A DNA stretch of 64,000 bases from Phycisphaerales bacterium. Lineage in GTDB: Bacteria; Planctomycetota; Phycisphaerae; Phycisphaerales; SM1A02. This document shows positions 1 through 8,210 of this stretch, in pieces (position 1 is the first letter of the stretch; every line of letters starts with the position of its first letter). The notes under the pieces were generated by a model. It made no database searches. It saw only the letters and a list, made by a program, of their open reading frames with translations, and was not told the origin of the DNA. The stretch covers positions 1-64,000 of the forward strand of contig JAQWNP010000017.1 of the NCBI GenBank assembly GCA_029268515.1, read 5' to 3'. Both the position numbers and the translations under genes were made by a program.

Positions 1-85
1 CCTTGGTGGCTGTGCCTGGGGCCAACTAGAAGGTTGGAATAGCCTGGGGGGAACTTTGAAGAGAATTTCTAGGGGAAATCAAGAA

Positions 86-811
86 ATGAATAAGACTATC
101 GTTACCACTATTGGTGCAGCTGGCGTTTTAGCGCTGTCTAGCATTGCGTCAGCGGACCTCGTCACTGTGAACGCGCTCGGCTCCAATGCTCAGTCCGCCT
201 ATGCGCTTCCAAATAGCACGCCTGTTGAAGACTTTGCTTCGGGCGGCGATAACCCGTGGAGCGGTGCGGCAAGCGTGGCCTTTAATAACGATGTTTATGG
301 TAGTGCTACAGGGCAGGCAGATGCCGACCATTCCTGGACACTTACTTCAGCCTCGCTGCTCTACAGTGCCTCAGGGTCAACAAACAACATCTACACCGCG
401 GGCCAAGAAAATGATATTCAGCTCTCATCGAACACAGATACAGTTGTGAAGTTCACTCTTTCCCAAGATGCTGCTTACTCAATTCAAACAACGATGAATC
501 AGCAAGGGCCTGGAGAGACTTTCGGCTACATCGAAAATATGGCCACAGGCTATGTATCGGAATGGTCCTACCAGGATGATGGTGGTACTTTCAGCGAGAT
601 GGGCACCCTGGTCGCAGGCGACTACGTGCTCTATATGGACAGCTATTCGTTTTATCAGCAACTCAGTTTCGGTGAATCGGACCAGACCCAGTCGCAATAC
701 GATCTGACGTTCTCAGTTGCTACCCTGATCCCTCTTCCAGCAGCAGGTTTCATGGGTCTGGCCGGAATCGGTGGATTGGCATTCACCCGCCGCCGTCGAG
801 ACGACGCATAA
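86..811 (+). CDS. Secreted protein with VPLPA/PEP-CTERM-like sorting tail
   Basis: A 241-residue exported protein of unknown function. The start at 86 is preferred over an in-frame start at 56 because AGGGG lies 10 bases upstream and the protein then opens with a clean signal peptide (KTIVTTIGAAGVLALSSIASA, cleavage before DL). The mature part is Ser/Thr/Asn/Gly-rich and probably beta-structured. The C-terminus has the tripartite sorting layout: IPLPAAG, a hydrophobic stretch (FMGLAGIGGLAF), then TRRRRDDA. In VPLPA/PEP-CTERM families this tail is processed by an exosortase-type enzyme and the protein ends up in the envelope or extracellular matrix. No exosortase is in this window. The tail call is strong; the role of the mature domain is unknown. 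A strong terminator follows directly. Confidence 0.8.
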   Translation: MNKTIVTTIGAAGVLALSSIASADLVTVNALGSNAQSAYALPNSTPVEDFASGGDNPWSGAASVAFNNDVYGSATGQADADHSWTLTSASLLYSASGSTNNIYTAGQENDIQLSSNTDTVVKFTLSQDAAYSIQTTMNQQGPGETFGYIENMATGYVSEWSYQDDGGTFSEMGTLVAGDYVLYMDSYSFYQQLSFGESDQTQSQYDLTFSVATLIPLPAAGFMGLAGIGGLAFTRRRRDDA

Positions 812-845
812 GAACGCTTATTTGAGCGAAGCAATTTGATTTCCC

Positions 846-880
846 AAAGAGCCTCAGGCATAACCTGAGGCTCTTTTTTT
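846..880 (+). terminator. Rho-independent terminator of the sorting-tail protein gene
   Basis: A perfect 13-bp stem (846-858 with 864-876), loop CATAA, running into an uninterrupted T tract to 880. It sits 35 bases after the stop codon at 811. This is the clearest plus-strand terminator in the window. Confidence 0.88.
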
Positions 881-885
881 ATATT

Positions 886-921
886 CAAAAACACATCCGC
901 CGAAGCTTTAGCTTCGGCGGA
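886..921 (-). terminator. Probable minus-strand terminator of the PGPGW-type gene
   Basis: A perfect 11-bp stem, TCCGCCGAAGC (896-906) with its complement at 911-921, and loop TTTA. Read on the minus strand the hairpin is followed within five bases by TTTTTG, and it lies 29 bases past the stop of the gene at 950-1273. The T tract is short and displaced, so termination strength is uncertain. Confidence 0.5.
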
Positions 922-949
922 CGTGAACACGAGGGAGTGTCTGTCTTGA

Positions 950-1273
950 TCAGGAGCCAGCGTTGGCTTGTACCGACCTGTCATTACTACGTTGAAACCT
1001 GCGTATGGTTCGTGTCCAGGCCCTCTTTAGCAAACAAATACCAGCATCTCGGATACGAGCAGCAAAGGCGTACTCGGTTGCCAGCAGGGTGAGGCCTCCG
1101 GCGATGAAGACGGTGCCTGGTCCGGGTAGCACCAATAGAGCGAGCCCGATGAGGATCAGCCCACCGCCACCCAAGGTGATCGCCAAGCGCCGAGCCACTG
1201 CCCTGAAACCAGATTGTGCAAAAACACTGGATGGGCTGCGGCGTAGGTTGTTGTTTAGAGCAATTGAATTCAT
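950..1273 (-). CDS. Small membrane protein, PGPGW-type
   Basis: About 107 residues with two adjacent hydrophobic segments around the motif VLPGPGTVFIAGGL, followed by LLATEYAFAARI and a basic tail. This matches the PGPGW family of small bacterial transmembrane proteins (Pfam-level recognition), whose function is not known. The start at 1273 (MNSIALNNN) is chosen because AAGG lies about 10 bases upstream. An in-frame start at 1345 would add 24 residues but has no visible ribosome-binding site. It is transcribed alone, convergent with the 86-811 gene; the two share an intergenic region with one hairpin facing each way. Confidence 0.7.
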   Translation of the reverse strand: MNSIALNNNLRRSPSSVFAQSGFRAVARRLAITLGGGGLILIGLALLVLPGPGTVFIAGGLTLLATEYAFAARIRDAGICLLKRAWTRTIRRFQRSNDRSVQANAGS

Positions 1274-1377
1274 AGCATCTCTACCTTGTGAAAGTCGTTC
1301 CTGGAGATACGACAGGAAATACGGCATGGACACCGTTTTGAGCATTTCAATGTGAAATATCTTTCAGAACCCCATTT

Positions 1378-3126
1378 TTAGCTAAAAAGTGGGGGTCTCT
1401 GAACGGCTGCTGGGAATCGTTTTTCCATGGCCATCGCGATTCTCAGAATCGTGCCTTCATCGAATAGTCGGCCAATAAGGGTGATACCGGTGGGCGTTCC
1501 AGCAGCGGTCAAAGTTGTTGGAAGCGTGATTGATGGATGGCCAGTGCAATTGGTTGAAATGAGCAGCGACCCAGCAAAGCTAGGTGCAATCAATGCATCA
1601 ACATTCATCAATTGATCGTAGTAGATCTGCATTGCCTCTCGGCGAAAGCGTGATACCTGGATGAGTTCCACTGCTGGTATAAACCATGCGGTGCGGAAGG
1701 TATTGGGCCATGCTTCGGGTGCCTGCCACTGAAGCTCATCGTCAAGGTCTTGGCGTGTGATTTGTTCAAAGGCAGCGGCCGCTTCTGCGATCAATATCAG
1801 GAAAAGTGTATCCCATGGTCGGTCGGGCCAATCGAGTTCAATCAGCTTGCATCCAGCTTTCTTTGCAACCGCAAGTGCCTGGCGGTCTTCATCACTGGCT
1901 TGCGGGCCATCAAACCAGCGTGGGTCATAGCCAAGTCTCAGATTGTCAGCAGACTGCATGACATCAAATGTGAATGGTTCATCAACGGATGAAGGATCAT
2001 GGGGATCGTAGCCATTGATTGCATCAAGCACTGGAGCAGTGTCCTGAGCGTAACGGCAGATTGGTCCGAGCTTATCCATAGACCAACATAGAGACATGGC
2101 TCCAGTACGCGGTACACGTCCGAAGGTCGGCCGCAAACCGGTTACACCACAACGCATGCAGGGCGAAACGATAGACCCACATGTTTCACTACCAATCGAA
2201 AATCCAACCAGGCCTGCAGCAGTCGCGGCGGCAGGGCCGGCACTCGATCCGCTTGAGCCTTGTTCCAAATTCCAAGGGTTTTTAGTCGTGCCACCAAACC
2301 AGATGTCTCCGTAGGCAAGAGCGCCCAAGGAGAGTTTTGCAATGAGTACGGCGCCAGCATCGCTGAGCATTTCAACCGTTTTTGCGTTTTGGTTGGGAAT
2401 TCGATCACGGTAGGGAGCGGCCCCCCAAGTGGTGTTAACACCAGCGGTGTCCAGCAGATCTTTCGCTCCCCAGGGGATCCCATGTAGTGGTCCACGATCA
2501 CGGCCAGCCTTCAGTTCCTGATCCGCAACCAAGGCCATTTCAAGGGCCTGTTTTTCCATGAGCGTGATTGTGCATTTGAGCTGCGGGCCAAACTGCTTGA
2601 GTCTCTTCAGATAGAGTTTTGTCAGGCGCTGGCTTGTCAGTTGACCTGTCCGAAGCCAACCAGCTTGGTCCGTGATTGATGCGAAAGCGATGTCCACATC
2701 ATTGGTCGGACATGGTCGCGCAGGTGGGGGTATTCGTTTTGGATCACCGTGGGTCGTTGCCTGACGCAAGTGTTTGTCGGGTAGTTGAGCATGGAAGACA
2801 GTTGCCGGCGCTAGATCATTAGGTAATTGGAGTCTTGCAACACGTGTGTCCAACATGGCAATCTGCTCGCCAATATGCTTGGCCACCATGTCTCGTTCGC
2901 GGGCAGTCAATTTGATGCCCGCCAGCTTCTCTGCTTCGGCGATCGTCTGAGGTGTGATTTTTGTGGCGATATCGGCCTGGTCACCACCGGGTAATGGTGG
3001 TGATGGACTGACGATAGGATCGTTATCTTGAGCCCGTTGTGCTGCACAGGAGAACATCGCACTTGTCGCAGCGCAGCTTGCCGCAGCTAGGATAAAGTGT
3101 CGACGGGATGCCTCGGCAGTCTTCAT
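1378..3126 (-). CDS. Exported amidase (amidase-signature family)
   Basis: A 582-residue amidase-signature hydrolase, which cleaves C-N amide bonds with a Lys/cis-Ser/Ser triad. Visible catalytic residues are Lys222 in WGAKDL, Ser295 in GSSGSSAG and Ser318 in GSETCGSIVSP. The N-terminus has a twin-arginine-like motif (SRRHF at 7-11) and a hydrophobic stretch, so it is probably exported; a Cys at 27 gives a poor lipobox. A roughly 120-residue region separates the signal from the amidase core. The substrate cannot be read from sequence, and the absence of gatB/gatC nearby argues against GatA. AAGG lies about 10 bases before the ATG. The stop codon falls inside an AT-rich hairpin at 1371-1392 that lacks a T tract. 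Confidence 0.88.
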   Translation of the reverse strand: MKTAEASRRHFILAAASCAATSAMFSCAAQRAQDNDPIVSPSPPLPGGDQADIATKITPQTIAEAEKLAGIKLTARERDMVAKHIGEQIAMLDTRVARLQLPNDLAPATVFHAQLPDKHLRQATTHGDPKRIPPPARPCPTNDVDIAFASITDQAGWLRTGQLTSQRLTKLYLKRLKQFGPQLKCTITLMEKQALEMALVADQELKAGRDRGPLHGIPWGAKDLLDTAGVNTTWGAAPYRDRIPNQNAKTVEMLSDAGAVLIAKLSLGALAYGDIWFGGTTKNPWNLEQGSSGSSAGPAAATAAGLVGFSIGSETCGSIVSPCMRCGVTGLRPTFGRVPRTGAMSLCWSMDKLGPICRYAQDTAPVLDAINGYDPHDPSSVDEPFTFDVMQSADNLRLGYDPRWFDGPQASDEDRQALAVAKKAGCKLIELDWPDRPWDTLFLILIAEAAAAFEQITRQDLDDELQWQAPEAWPNTFRTAWFIPAVELIQVSRFRREAMQIYYDQLMNVDALIAPSFAGSLLISTNCTGHPSITLPTTLTAAGTPTGITLIGRLFDEGTILRIAMAMEKRFPAAVQRPPLFS

Positions 3127-3212
3127 TACAGGAGCCTTCTTTAGTCGATATCATACCATTTATGTTATCGCGAAAGTCAGACGTCTAGCCAGTTGTAATA
3201 GGGGATACCACG

Positions 3213-3500
3213 ATGACAAGCGGCACAAAAACACTCATTCAAGTTTTAGATGAATGCTGGAAGGATGAAGACTTTCGTCTTGAGTTTCTCACTGATCCTG
3301 TTGGCGTGCTTATAAAAAATTGTGGTATGGCTGGTATTCAAGGCATGGATGCAGAAATCGTGGCCAAGACAAATGACTCAATGCACATTATCTTGCATAC
3401 TGATACGCCAGATAAATTTCATATCCAGTCACAGCGCCATCCCAGAAAGATTGATGAATCCGAAGTTGATGATGGCGTGGCCATAGCAGAGGATGCATGA
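3213..3500 (+). CDS. NHLP-type (nitrile-hydratase-leader-like) small protein
   Basis: A 95-residue acidic protein with AGGGG 8 bases before the ATG. The first half (ECWKDEDFRLEFLTDPVGVL, then IKNCGM) follows the nitrile hydratase alpha-like leader pattern, in which D-x-x-F-R-x-x-L-x-x-D-P precedes a short helix and a Gly. The stretch MHIILHTDTPDKFHI matches the family's V-x-E-x-T-P-D-x-x-H strand. The C-terminus is acidic (DESEVDDGVAIAEDA) but lacks the GG and hypervariable core of typical RiPP precursors. It could be a diverged precursor, a stand-alone leader-fold protein, or a relic of a nitrile hydratase-like subunit. No maturase is adjacent. Its stop overlaps the start of the following lipoprotein gene by 4 bases, so the two are probably translationally coupled. 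Confidence 0.6.
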   Translation: MTSGTKTLIQVLDECWKDEDFRLEFLTDPVGVLIKNCGMAGIQGMDAEIVAKTNDSMHIILHTDTPDKFHIQSQRHPRKIDESEVDDGVAIAEDA

Positions 3501-4006
3501 TGAACTGTTGGCATACCTCAATAACTCTGGTCTTGCTTATGGTGATTTCTGCATGTGCACCTGGGCCACCAAAGCTAACTAAGGCGCAACAAACATTTCC
3601 AACAAGTTGGTTGGCGGGTACTTGGTCAACAACGATCAGCGATCAGATAATTCGAGTGACTTGGGATGCGCCCACCGGCAACCATATGGCTGGTGCGATT
3701 CGTTACTTTTCACTTGATAGTGGCGAGCTCCAGAGTGAGTCGGTTTTAGTGATCCGGCAGTCGGGTAGGAAGCTGACTTTGACCATCATGGGTGACAAGG
3801 TGCCCGTAGAAACCCTCAAAGAAACCAGTATTGAATCAAAACGAGTGGCTTTTGAAGGATCGGGAGCAGCAACGGTCATAGAAATGGCGTATACAAGAGT
3901 AGACGGGCAAATGCTTGCCGTTGAGCGAACGGTTCGTATGAATGGTCAAGATAAGCCAGTTCGTCAGCGGTGGACGCTTGTTCCGAGCCAGCCTTCGGAT
4001 CATTAA
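3497..4006 (+). CDS. DUF6265-like lipoprotein
   Basis: A 169-residue lipoprotein: a hydrophobic leader ending in the lipobox VISAC, then a short Pro-rich spacer. The core has WLAGTWSTTISD, VTWDAPTGNHMAGAIRYFS and IEMAYTR, resembling the DUF6265 family (a WLxGxW start followed by a W-x-x-P-x-G-x-x-M-x-G segment), probably a small beta-barrel or sandwich fold. The biochemical function is unknown. It overlaps the preceding leader-like gene in an ATGA arrangement. The next gene begins 36 bases later with its own ribosome-binding site, so the three genes may form one transcript. Confidence 0.72.
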   Translation: MMNCWHTSITLVLLMVISACAPGPPKLTKAQQTFPTSWLAGTWSTTISDQIIRVTWDAPTGNHMAGAIRYFSLDSGELQSESVLVIRQSGRKLTLTIMGDKVPVETLKETSIESKRVAFEGSGAATVIEMAYTRVDGQMLAVERTVRMNGQDKPVRQRWTLVPSQPSDH

Positions 4007-4041
4007 AAGGCTCGCCTCATCTGTCGAGCAAGGAGCGAACA

Positions 4042-5046
4042 ATGAATATGCACGTCCTGTTCATTTCTCTTGCCTGTTCGGTTGTGGTGCCTTCATTGGT
4101 TTTTGGCCAAGCCGATGAGACGGATTCGGCCACACCAGCGATGACCGTCACGCAGGGTGGTGGCGGCGAAGCCCAAGTGATGGACACCAGCGCCGAACAT
4201 TGGGTGAAGGGTGCTGGCCCAGTTGAGATCAAGTCTGAATATGACGAACTTCAACGCATGTTGGGGCGCCTCATGTACACCCGAGTGACCGTCCGTTGGG
4301 ATGGTGTACCCATTGGCGAAGCACTTGCACAGCTTCGCAATTCCATTGGTGTGCCGGTGATTCCTCGGTATAACAAAGACGAAGATGATTCGGGTCTGAA
4401 TCCAGACTTCAAGATCTATGCCAACGTTATGGACACGCCGGTACTTGATCTCATAGAGGTCGTCGTGCAACAGGCATCAGATGTTCAGCCAGTGACATGG
4501 CAGATTCGCAAGGGTTTTGTTGAGGTGGGAACTAAGAAGCGGCTGGCGAGGAAGGCGGCGATGGAACGGCGCCTTTATGACGTGTCGCAACTGCTCAAGC
4601 AACCCCCGTCGTTTGGTGTATTCAACAAGGTGTCATCACGAAAAGATGTGTCCGATCAATATGACGTCACCAAGGAACTCTATGATGCGATGAGCAGCAT
4701 GATCGAGCCTGGCCACTGGTATATCGTGCCCCAAAGAGAAGGAAGCAGTAGTGGCCAGGCGCAACGAAGCGACTGGAGGGAATTTGACAAGGGCTTTATT
4801 CATCCTGGATCGCATCATGACGCCCGTGCAGGTCAAAATGGTGAAACGGATCTACCCTCAGAGATCTTCGGGCCCTCCCACGAGGACGTATGGGTGACGG
4901 TTCACCGGTTTAAGGGACGAATGATCGTCAACGCACCGGACTTTATTCACCGCCAGATCGGCGGCTACCCAAAGCCAATTCCACCACCTGGTTTGGAACG
5001 ACAGCCGGTTGCCAAAACGCCTGCTCCAGGGCCAGACGCACCGTAG
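4042..5046 (+). CDS. Exported protein with secretin N-terminal (STN)-like module
   Basis: A 334-residue secreted protein. The start at 4042 is supported by AAGGAG six bases upstream and by a signal peptide ending in SLVFGQA. The central region (about residues 50-180) reads VRWDGVPIGEALAQLRNSIG, VPVIPRYN, then TPVLDLIEVVVQQASD, VTWQIRKGFVEVGTKKRL and RRLYDVSQLL. The same order of elements occurs in the N-terminal part of the secretin at 59573-62479, so this is probably an STN-type beta-alpha module. The C-terminus is Pro-rich and has no secretin domain. The last 19 codons or so and the stop codon lie inside a 65-bp segment repeated at 6208-6272. It may be a partner or adaptor of an outer-membrane complex; this is inferred from the module only. 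Confidence 0.68.
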   Translation: MNMHVLFISLACSVVVPSLVFGQADETDSATPAMTVTQGGGGEAQVMDTSAEHWVKGAGPVEIKSEYDELQRMLGRLMYTRVTVRWDGVPIGEALAQLRNSIGVPVIPRYNKDEDDSGLNPDFKIYANVMDTPVLDLIEVVVQQASDVQPVTWQIRKGFVEVGTKKRLARKAAMERRLYDVSQLLKQPPSFGVFNKVSSRKDVSDQYDVTKELYDAMSSMIEPGHWYIVPQREGSSSGQAQRSDWREFDKGFIHPGSHHDARAGQNGETDLPSEIFGPSHEDVWVTVHRFKGRMIVNAPDFIHRQIGGYPKPIPPPGLERQPVAKTPAPGPDAP

Positions 5047-5054
5047 ATCATCGC
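4990..5054 (+). repeat. 65-bp direct repeat, copy 1
   Basis: Bases 4990-5054 are identical to 6208-6272. This copy contains the 3' end of the STN-like gene including its stop codon. It is partly enclosed by a 13-bp perfect inverted repeat (4985-4997 and 5063-5075) that is not conserved around copy 2. Confidence 0.95.
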
Positions 5055-5195
5055 TCACTTGATCCAAACCAGGTGCATCATCGCTTTATCTCTGATGTAT
5101 CCATCCTTGGCGGCAAGTGATTCGTCGAGTCATGCGTTTGGTGTACAAACGATTGATTTCTTTTCAAGCAATGTTCTCATGGGAAGGAACTGAGC

Positions 5196-6131
5196 ATGTG
5201 TGCCAAACTTTTTCGGGTAGTCATCGCTGGTGGGAGTGGCTTCCTTGGACGTGCTCTGGCGCGGCACCTCGGCCAGCGAGGTGGTTTCGATGTCGTGCTG
5301 CTTTCACGGACTAAGCCCAATGAAAAAGGTCCGTGGCGATTTGAGCCTTGGGATGCTCGTACACCGGGACCATGGTCGGACGTTCTTGATGGCGCCGATG
5401 TGCTAGTCAACCTCGTCGGTCGTACTGTTGACTGTATCAAGACACCAGATCACCAGGACGAGATACTGCGCTCGCGGGTCGATTCCACGCGTGTACTTGG
5501 TCAGGTGATACAACGCCTTGAGCGAAAGCCCTCCACCTGGGTCCAGATGTCGACCGCACACATCTACGGCGATCCGCCCTCTGTTTGGTGCGATGAGTCA
5601 TCCTCGTTCGGCACGGGCCTCGCGCCGGAGGTTGGAATGGCCTGGGAGCATGCCTTCGACGAAGGATGCCCGGAAACGGTGCGTCGCGTGATACTCAGGA
5701 CGAGCTTTGTACTGGGACGGAGTGGTGGGGCGCTACCACGCTTGTCCTTGATTGCGCGGCTGGGTCTTGGTGGACGTGTTGGCCACGGTCGCCAGGGCAT
5801 GAGTTGGTTGCACCAAGACGATATGAATCGGATATTTGAGCGTGCGATCTTGGATTCGTCGATGGAAGGTGTCTACATTGCGACCGGACCGAACCCCGTC
5901 TCCAACGAGGTGTTTATGCGAGCCCTGCGCAAGGCGGTCGGCATGCCCATTGGCTTGCCCGCGATGGCGTGGATGGTTCGAATTGGTGCGCCGCTGTTCA
6001 TGCGTACTGATCCGGAACTCGCCTTATATGGTCGTTACTGCGTGCCGAAACGACTGCTGGCGGAAGGGTTCAAGTTCGAGCACGAAGGCATCGAGAACGC
6101 ACTCTGTTCGCTACTCCGTCGTGTGAAATAA
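5196..6131 (+). CDS. SDR39U1/TIGR01777-type NAD(P)-dependent epimerase
   Basis: A 311-residue extended short-chain dehydrogenase. The Rossmann motif [10 protein letters not shown] is at residues 11-20, followed by [20 protein letters not shown] (active-site region), [18 protein letters not shown] and a C-terminal DUF1731-like domain ([12 protein letters not shown]). This pattern is the YfcH/SDR39U1 family, whose physiological substrate is not established. GAAGGA sits 7 bases before the ATG. The gene lies wholly inside the interval bounded by the two 65-bp direct repeats, and by eye it is richer in G+C and in CG-ending codons than its neighbours. That is compatible with acquisition or reinsertion as a unit. 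Confidence 0.88.
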   Translation: MCAKLFRVVIAGGSGFLGRALARHLGQRGGFDVVLLSRTKPNEKGPWRFEPWDARTPGPWSDVLDGADVLVNLVGRTVDCIKTPDHQDEILRSRVDSTRVLGQVIQRLERKPSTWVQMSTAHIYGDPPSVWCDESSSFGTGLAPEVGMAWEHAFDEGCPETVRRVILRTSFVLGRSGGALPRLSLIARLGLGGRVGHGRQGMSWLHQDDMNRIFERAILDSSMEGVYIATGPNPVSNEVFMRALRKAVGMPIGLPAMAWMVRIGAPLFMRTDPELALYGRYCVPKRLLAEGFKFEHEGIENALCSLLRRVK

Positions 6132-6207
6132 AGAAAAACCGACTGCACATCTCATTCGGTGGCAAGCATTCGGTCGGGGCGTCGCAGCGTCCTGTTGGCA
6201 TGGTCGC

Positions 6208-6272
6208 GGTTTGGAACGACAGCCGGTTGCCAAAACGCCTGCTCCAGGGCCAGACGCACCGTAGATCATCGC
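6208..6272 (+). repeat. 65-bp direct repeat, copy 2
   Basis: A perfect second copy of 4990-5054, 76 bases after the epimerase stop. Flanking bases on both sides differ from copy 1, so the repeat boundaries are sharp. Here it is non-coding. Confidence 0.95.
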
Positions 6273-6397
6273 ACCTGAATCGCTTGACCATGTCATAATA
6301 GAGCGGTCTTTGTCGCTCCCTGCGCATTGTGGCTCAGGGTGTACACGCGCCTTGTTTCTTGGCTGTGTTCGTGCATTCGCTTGCTGAGGGCACTGTT

Positions 6398-7663
6398 ATG
6401 GTTACAGCATCTATTAAAAGATCAATGAATCGCAATGTGCGACTGTACCTCTGGTACGCGTTACTTTTTCATGCGCTCTTTTGGCTGCCCATCTTCTTTC
6501 TTTACTTTACCTCAGTGCTCTCGCTTACCGATGCACTTCGCCTGGAGTCGATTTACTTTTTGGCAGTGGTGATCTTTGAAGTTCCTTCGGGATATTTTTC
6601 CGATGCATTAGGCCGTCGGCGAACAATGCTCTTGGCGTGTAGTTGCTTAATCGCTGCCTATGTCCTTTTTTTCTTTGGCGGTAGTTTTGGAGTTTTTGCG
6701 ATTGCTCAGGTGCTCTTAGCTGGTGGCATCGCGTTTAATTCAGGTACAGAAACGGCACTTCTCTATGAGTCGCTGGACAGCGTTGGCCGCGCTGATGAGT
6801 ACGCAGATCGTGAGGCTGCAGTGACGCGCAATCTCTTTATAGGGAGTGCCGTGGCAGCTCTGGCGGGTGGGGCTATTGCGATGATCGAAATACGCTTGGC
6901 ATACGTTTTGTCATTCTTATCCGGCGTGGCGGTCTTATTGCTTGCATTGTTTTTTGTTGAGCCACCTGGTCGTGATACCCAAAGGCTCAGTGCCGGTGGC
7001 TTTTTGAAACAGCTCTCAGCGTGCGTGCGCTATTGGAAAGACCCACTTTTGCGTTGGCTCTTTCTATTCATGATCATGATGGTTGTTCTCTTTCATATCC
7101 CTTACGAATTTTATCAGCCCTATTTGAAGCTGTTGGTGCAAGGAGATGACCCAGGGTCTGGTGGTGTTGAGCTGACGCCTTTGGTGACTGGTGTGCATAC
7201 TTGCCTGACGATGTTTATTGCGGCATGGTTTGCTGCAAGGAGTATCTGGCTTCGTGATCGAATTGGATTCTTTGGTTTACTAGTTGCAGCTGCCATCCTT
7301 GTTTTGGTGTTGATTGCGCTGATGAGCTTCTGGCTAGGCATTATTGTGGCGGTCGCGTTGCTTTTGCGAAGTTGTCCAAGAGCCATGCTGACGCCACCAG
7401 TGAATGCCGTTATTACGCCTCGTCTGGCACAAAAGAATCGAGCAACCTACCTGTCGCTGCAGAGCCTTACTGGTCGTTTGGGGTTTTCCCTTACGCTCTT
7501 TGGACTCTCATGGGTGACCGTTGCTCAAGACACAGAGGCTCAATTAGCTTGGCCTGATCTTTCGCGAATGTTGCTGATATCGCTCGTTGTCGGCGTCGTG
7601 GTGGCCGTGATATTGCTACTTCTTGCACCAAAAGCGGTGCGTCACTGGAAAACCGACGCGTAA
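6398..7663 (+). CDS. MFS transporter
   Basis: A 421-residue integral membrane protein with about 12 hydrophobic segments. The loop after segment 2 is GYFSDALGRRRTM, the major facilitator motif A (G-x-x-x-D-x-x-G-R-R-x), and a charged central loop (EPPGRDTQRLSAGG) divides two six-helix halves. The start at 6398 is preferred because GAGGG lies 7 bases upstream and the 23 residues of an upstream in-frame extension are not membrane-like. Substrate unknown. It starts 266 bases after the epimerase and immediately past repeat copy 2, which lies in its upstream region. Confidence 0.85.
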   Translation: MVTASIKRSMNRNVRLYLWYALLFHALFWLPIFFLYFTSVLSLTDALRLESIYFLAVVIFEVPSGYFSDALGRRRTMLLACSCLIAAYVLFFFGGSFGVFAIAQVLLAGGIAFNSGTETALLYESLDSVGRADEYADREAAVTRNLFIGSAVAALAGGAIAMIEIRLAYVLSFLSGVAVLLLALFFVEPPGRDTQRLSAGGFLKQLSACVRYWKDPLLRWLFLFMIMMVVLFHIPYEFYQPYLKLLVQGDDPGSGGVELTPLVTGVHTCLTMFIAAWFAARSIWLRDRIGFFGLLVAAAILVLVLIALMSFWLGIIVAVALLLRSCPRAMLTPPVNAVITPRLAQKNRATYLSLQSLTGRLGFSLTLFGLSWVTVAQDTEAQLAWPDLSRMLLISLVVGVVVAVILLLLAPKAVRHWKTDA

Positions 7664-7817
7664 TACAAAATTGTTGATGTTCCTCTGCAAGTTCCCTTGG
7701 TGATCTGGTCTGACAGAGCAGAAGACCTTCTGTTGGGTTTTTGGTACCTATCACGGTACCCCCCACAGGAGGAGTTGTTGTGTGGACGTTTGAGAATCAC
7801 TCTGAAAGGGATGGAAT

Positions 7818-8210
7818 ATGAAAAGCCCATGTCTGCTCGTCGCCGCCCTCGCCGTCATGGCATTGGCAACGGGTTGTAGCCAAGAAAAAATGCGTAAAGC
7901 GGCATTTCAGGCGCAGTTGACCAGCGTATGTAGCGAAATTTCTGATGGCGACTTAGCGCAAGCGAAAGGTCATTTAGAAGAAGCCAAAGAGACGGCCCGT
8001 GGTACGAAAGAAAAGCAGAAGGTGCAAAGCCTTCATCAGCTGATCGCTGGTGCCGAAGCATTTATGGATGGCAACGGCCCTCAAGCCAGAAGTGAGTGGT
8101 CTCAGGCCTCTGACCCACTCTTGCGACAAGAAATTCGTAGCCAGGCCCGTGAAGTCGGCATTGATGTGCCACTGATACCTGTATCTGGAAGTCAAGGAGG
8201 TATCCAATGA
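7818..8210 (+). CDS. Lipoprotein, first gene of the ExbBD/sigma cluster
   Basis: A 130-residue lipoprotein with leader LVAALAVMALATGC (Cys20 as the acylated residue). The mature part is helical and charged (LTSVCSEISDGDLAQAKGHL, EEAKETARGT), resembling a short TPR-like helical repeat. Its function is not recognised. It is the first of about twelve same-strand genes with minimal spacing; its stop overlaps the next ATG by 4 bases. AAAGGG lies 7 bases before the start. It could be the outer- or inner-membrane lipoprotein subunit of the energised complex encoded downstream. Confidence 0.7.
   Translation: MKSPCLLVAALAVMALATGCSQEKMRKAAFQAQLTSVCSEISDGDLAQAKGHLEEAKETARGTKEKQKVQSLHQLIAGAEAFMDGNGPQARSEWSQASDPLLRQEIRSQAREVGIDVPLIPVSGSQGGIQ

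Noticed and set aside
4990-6272. Integron gene cassette with attC-like sites
   Set aside because: Repeat length and placement after a gene are suggestive, but the repeat lacks the RYYYAAC and GTTRRRY boxes and copy 1 lies inside coding sequence. No integrase is present.
7719-7745. Terminator after the MFS gene
   Set aside because: The CAGAA/TTCTG stem is only 5 bp and the T-rich run is broken by G residues; the support is too weak.
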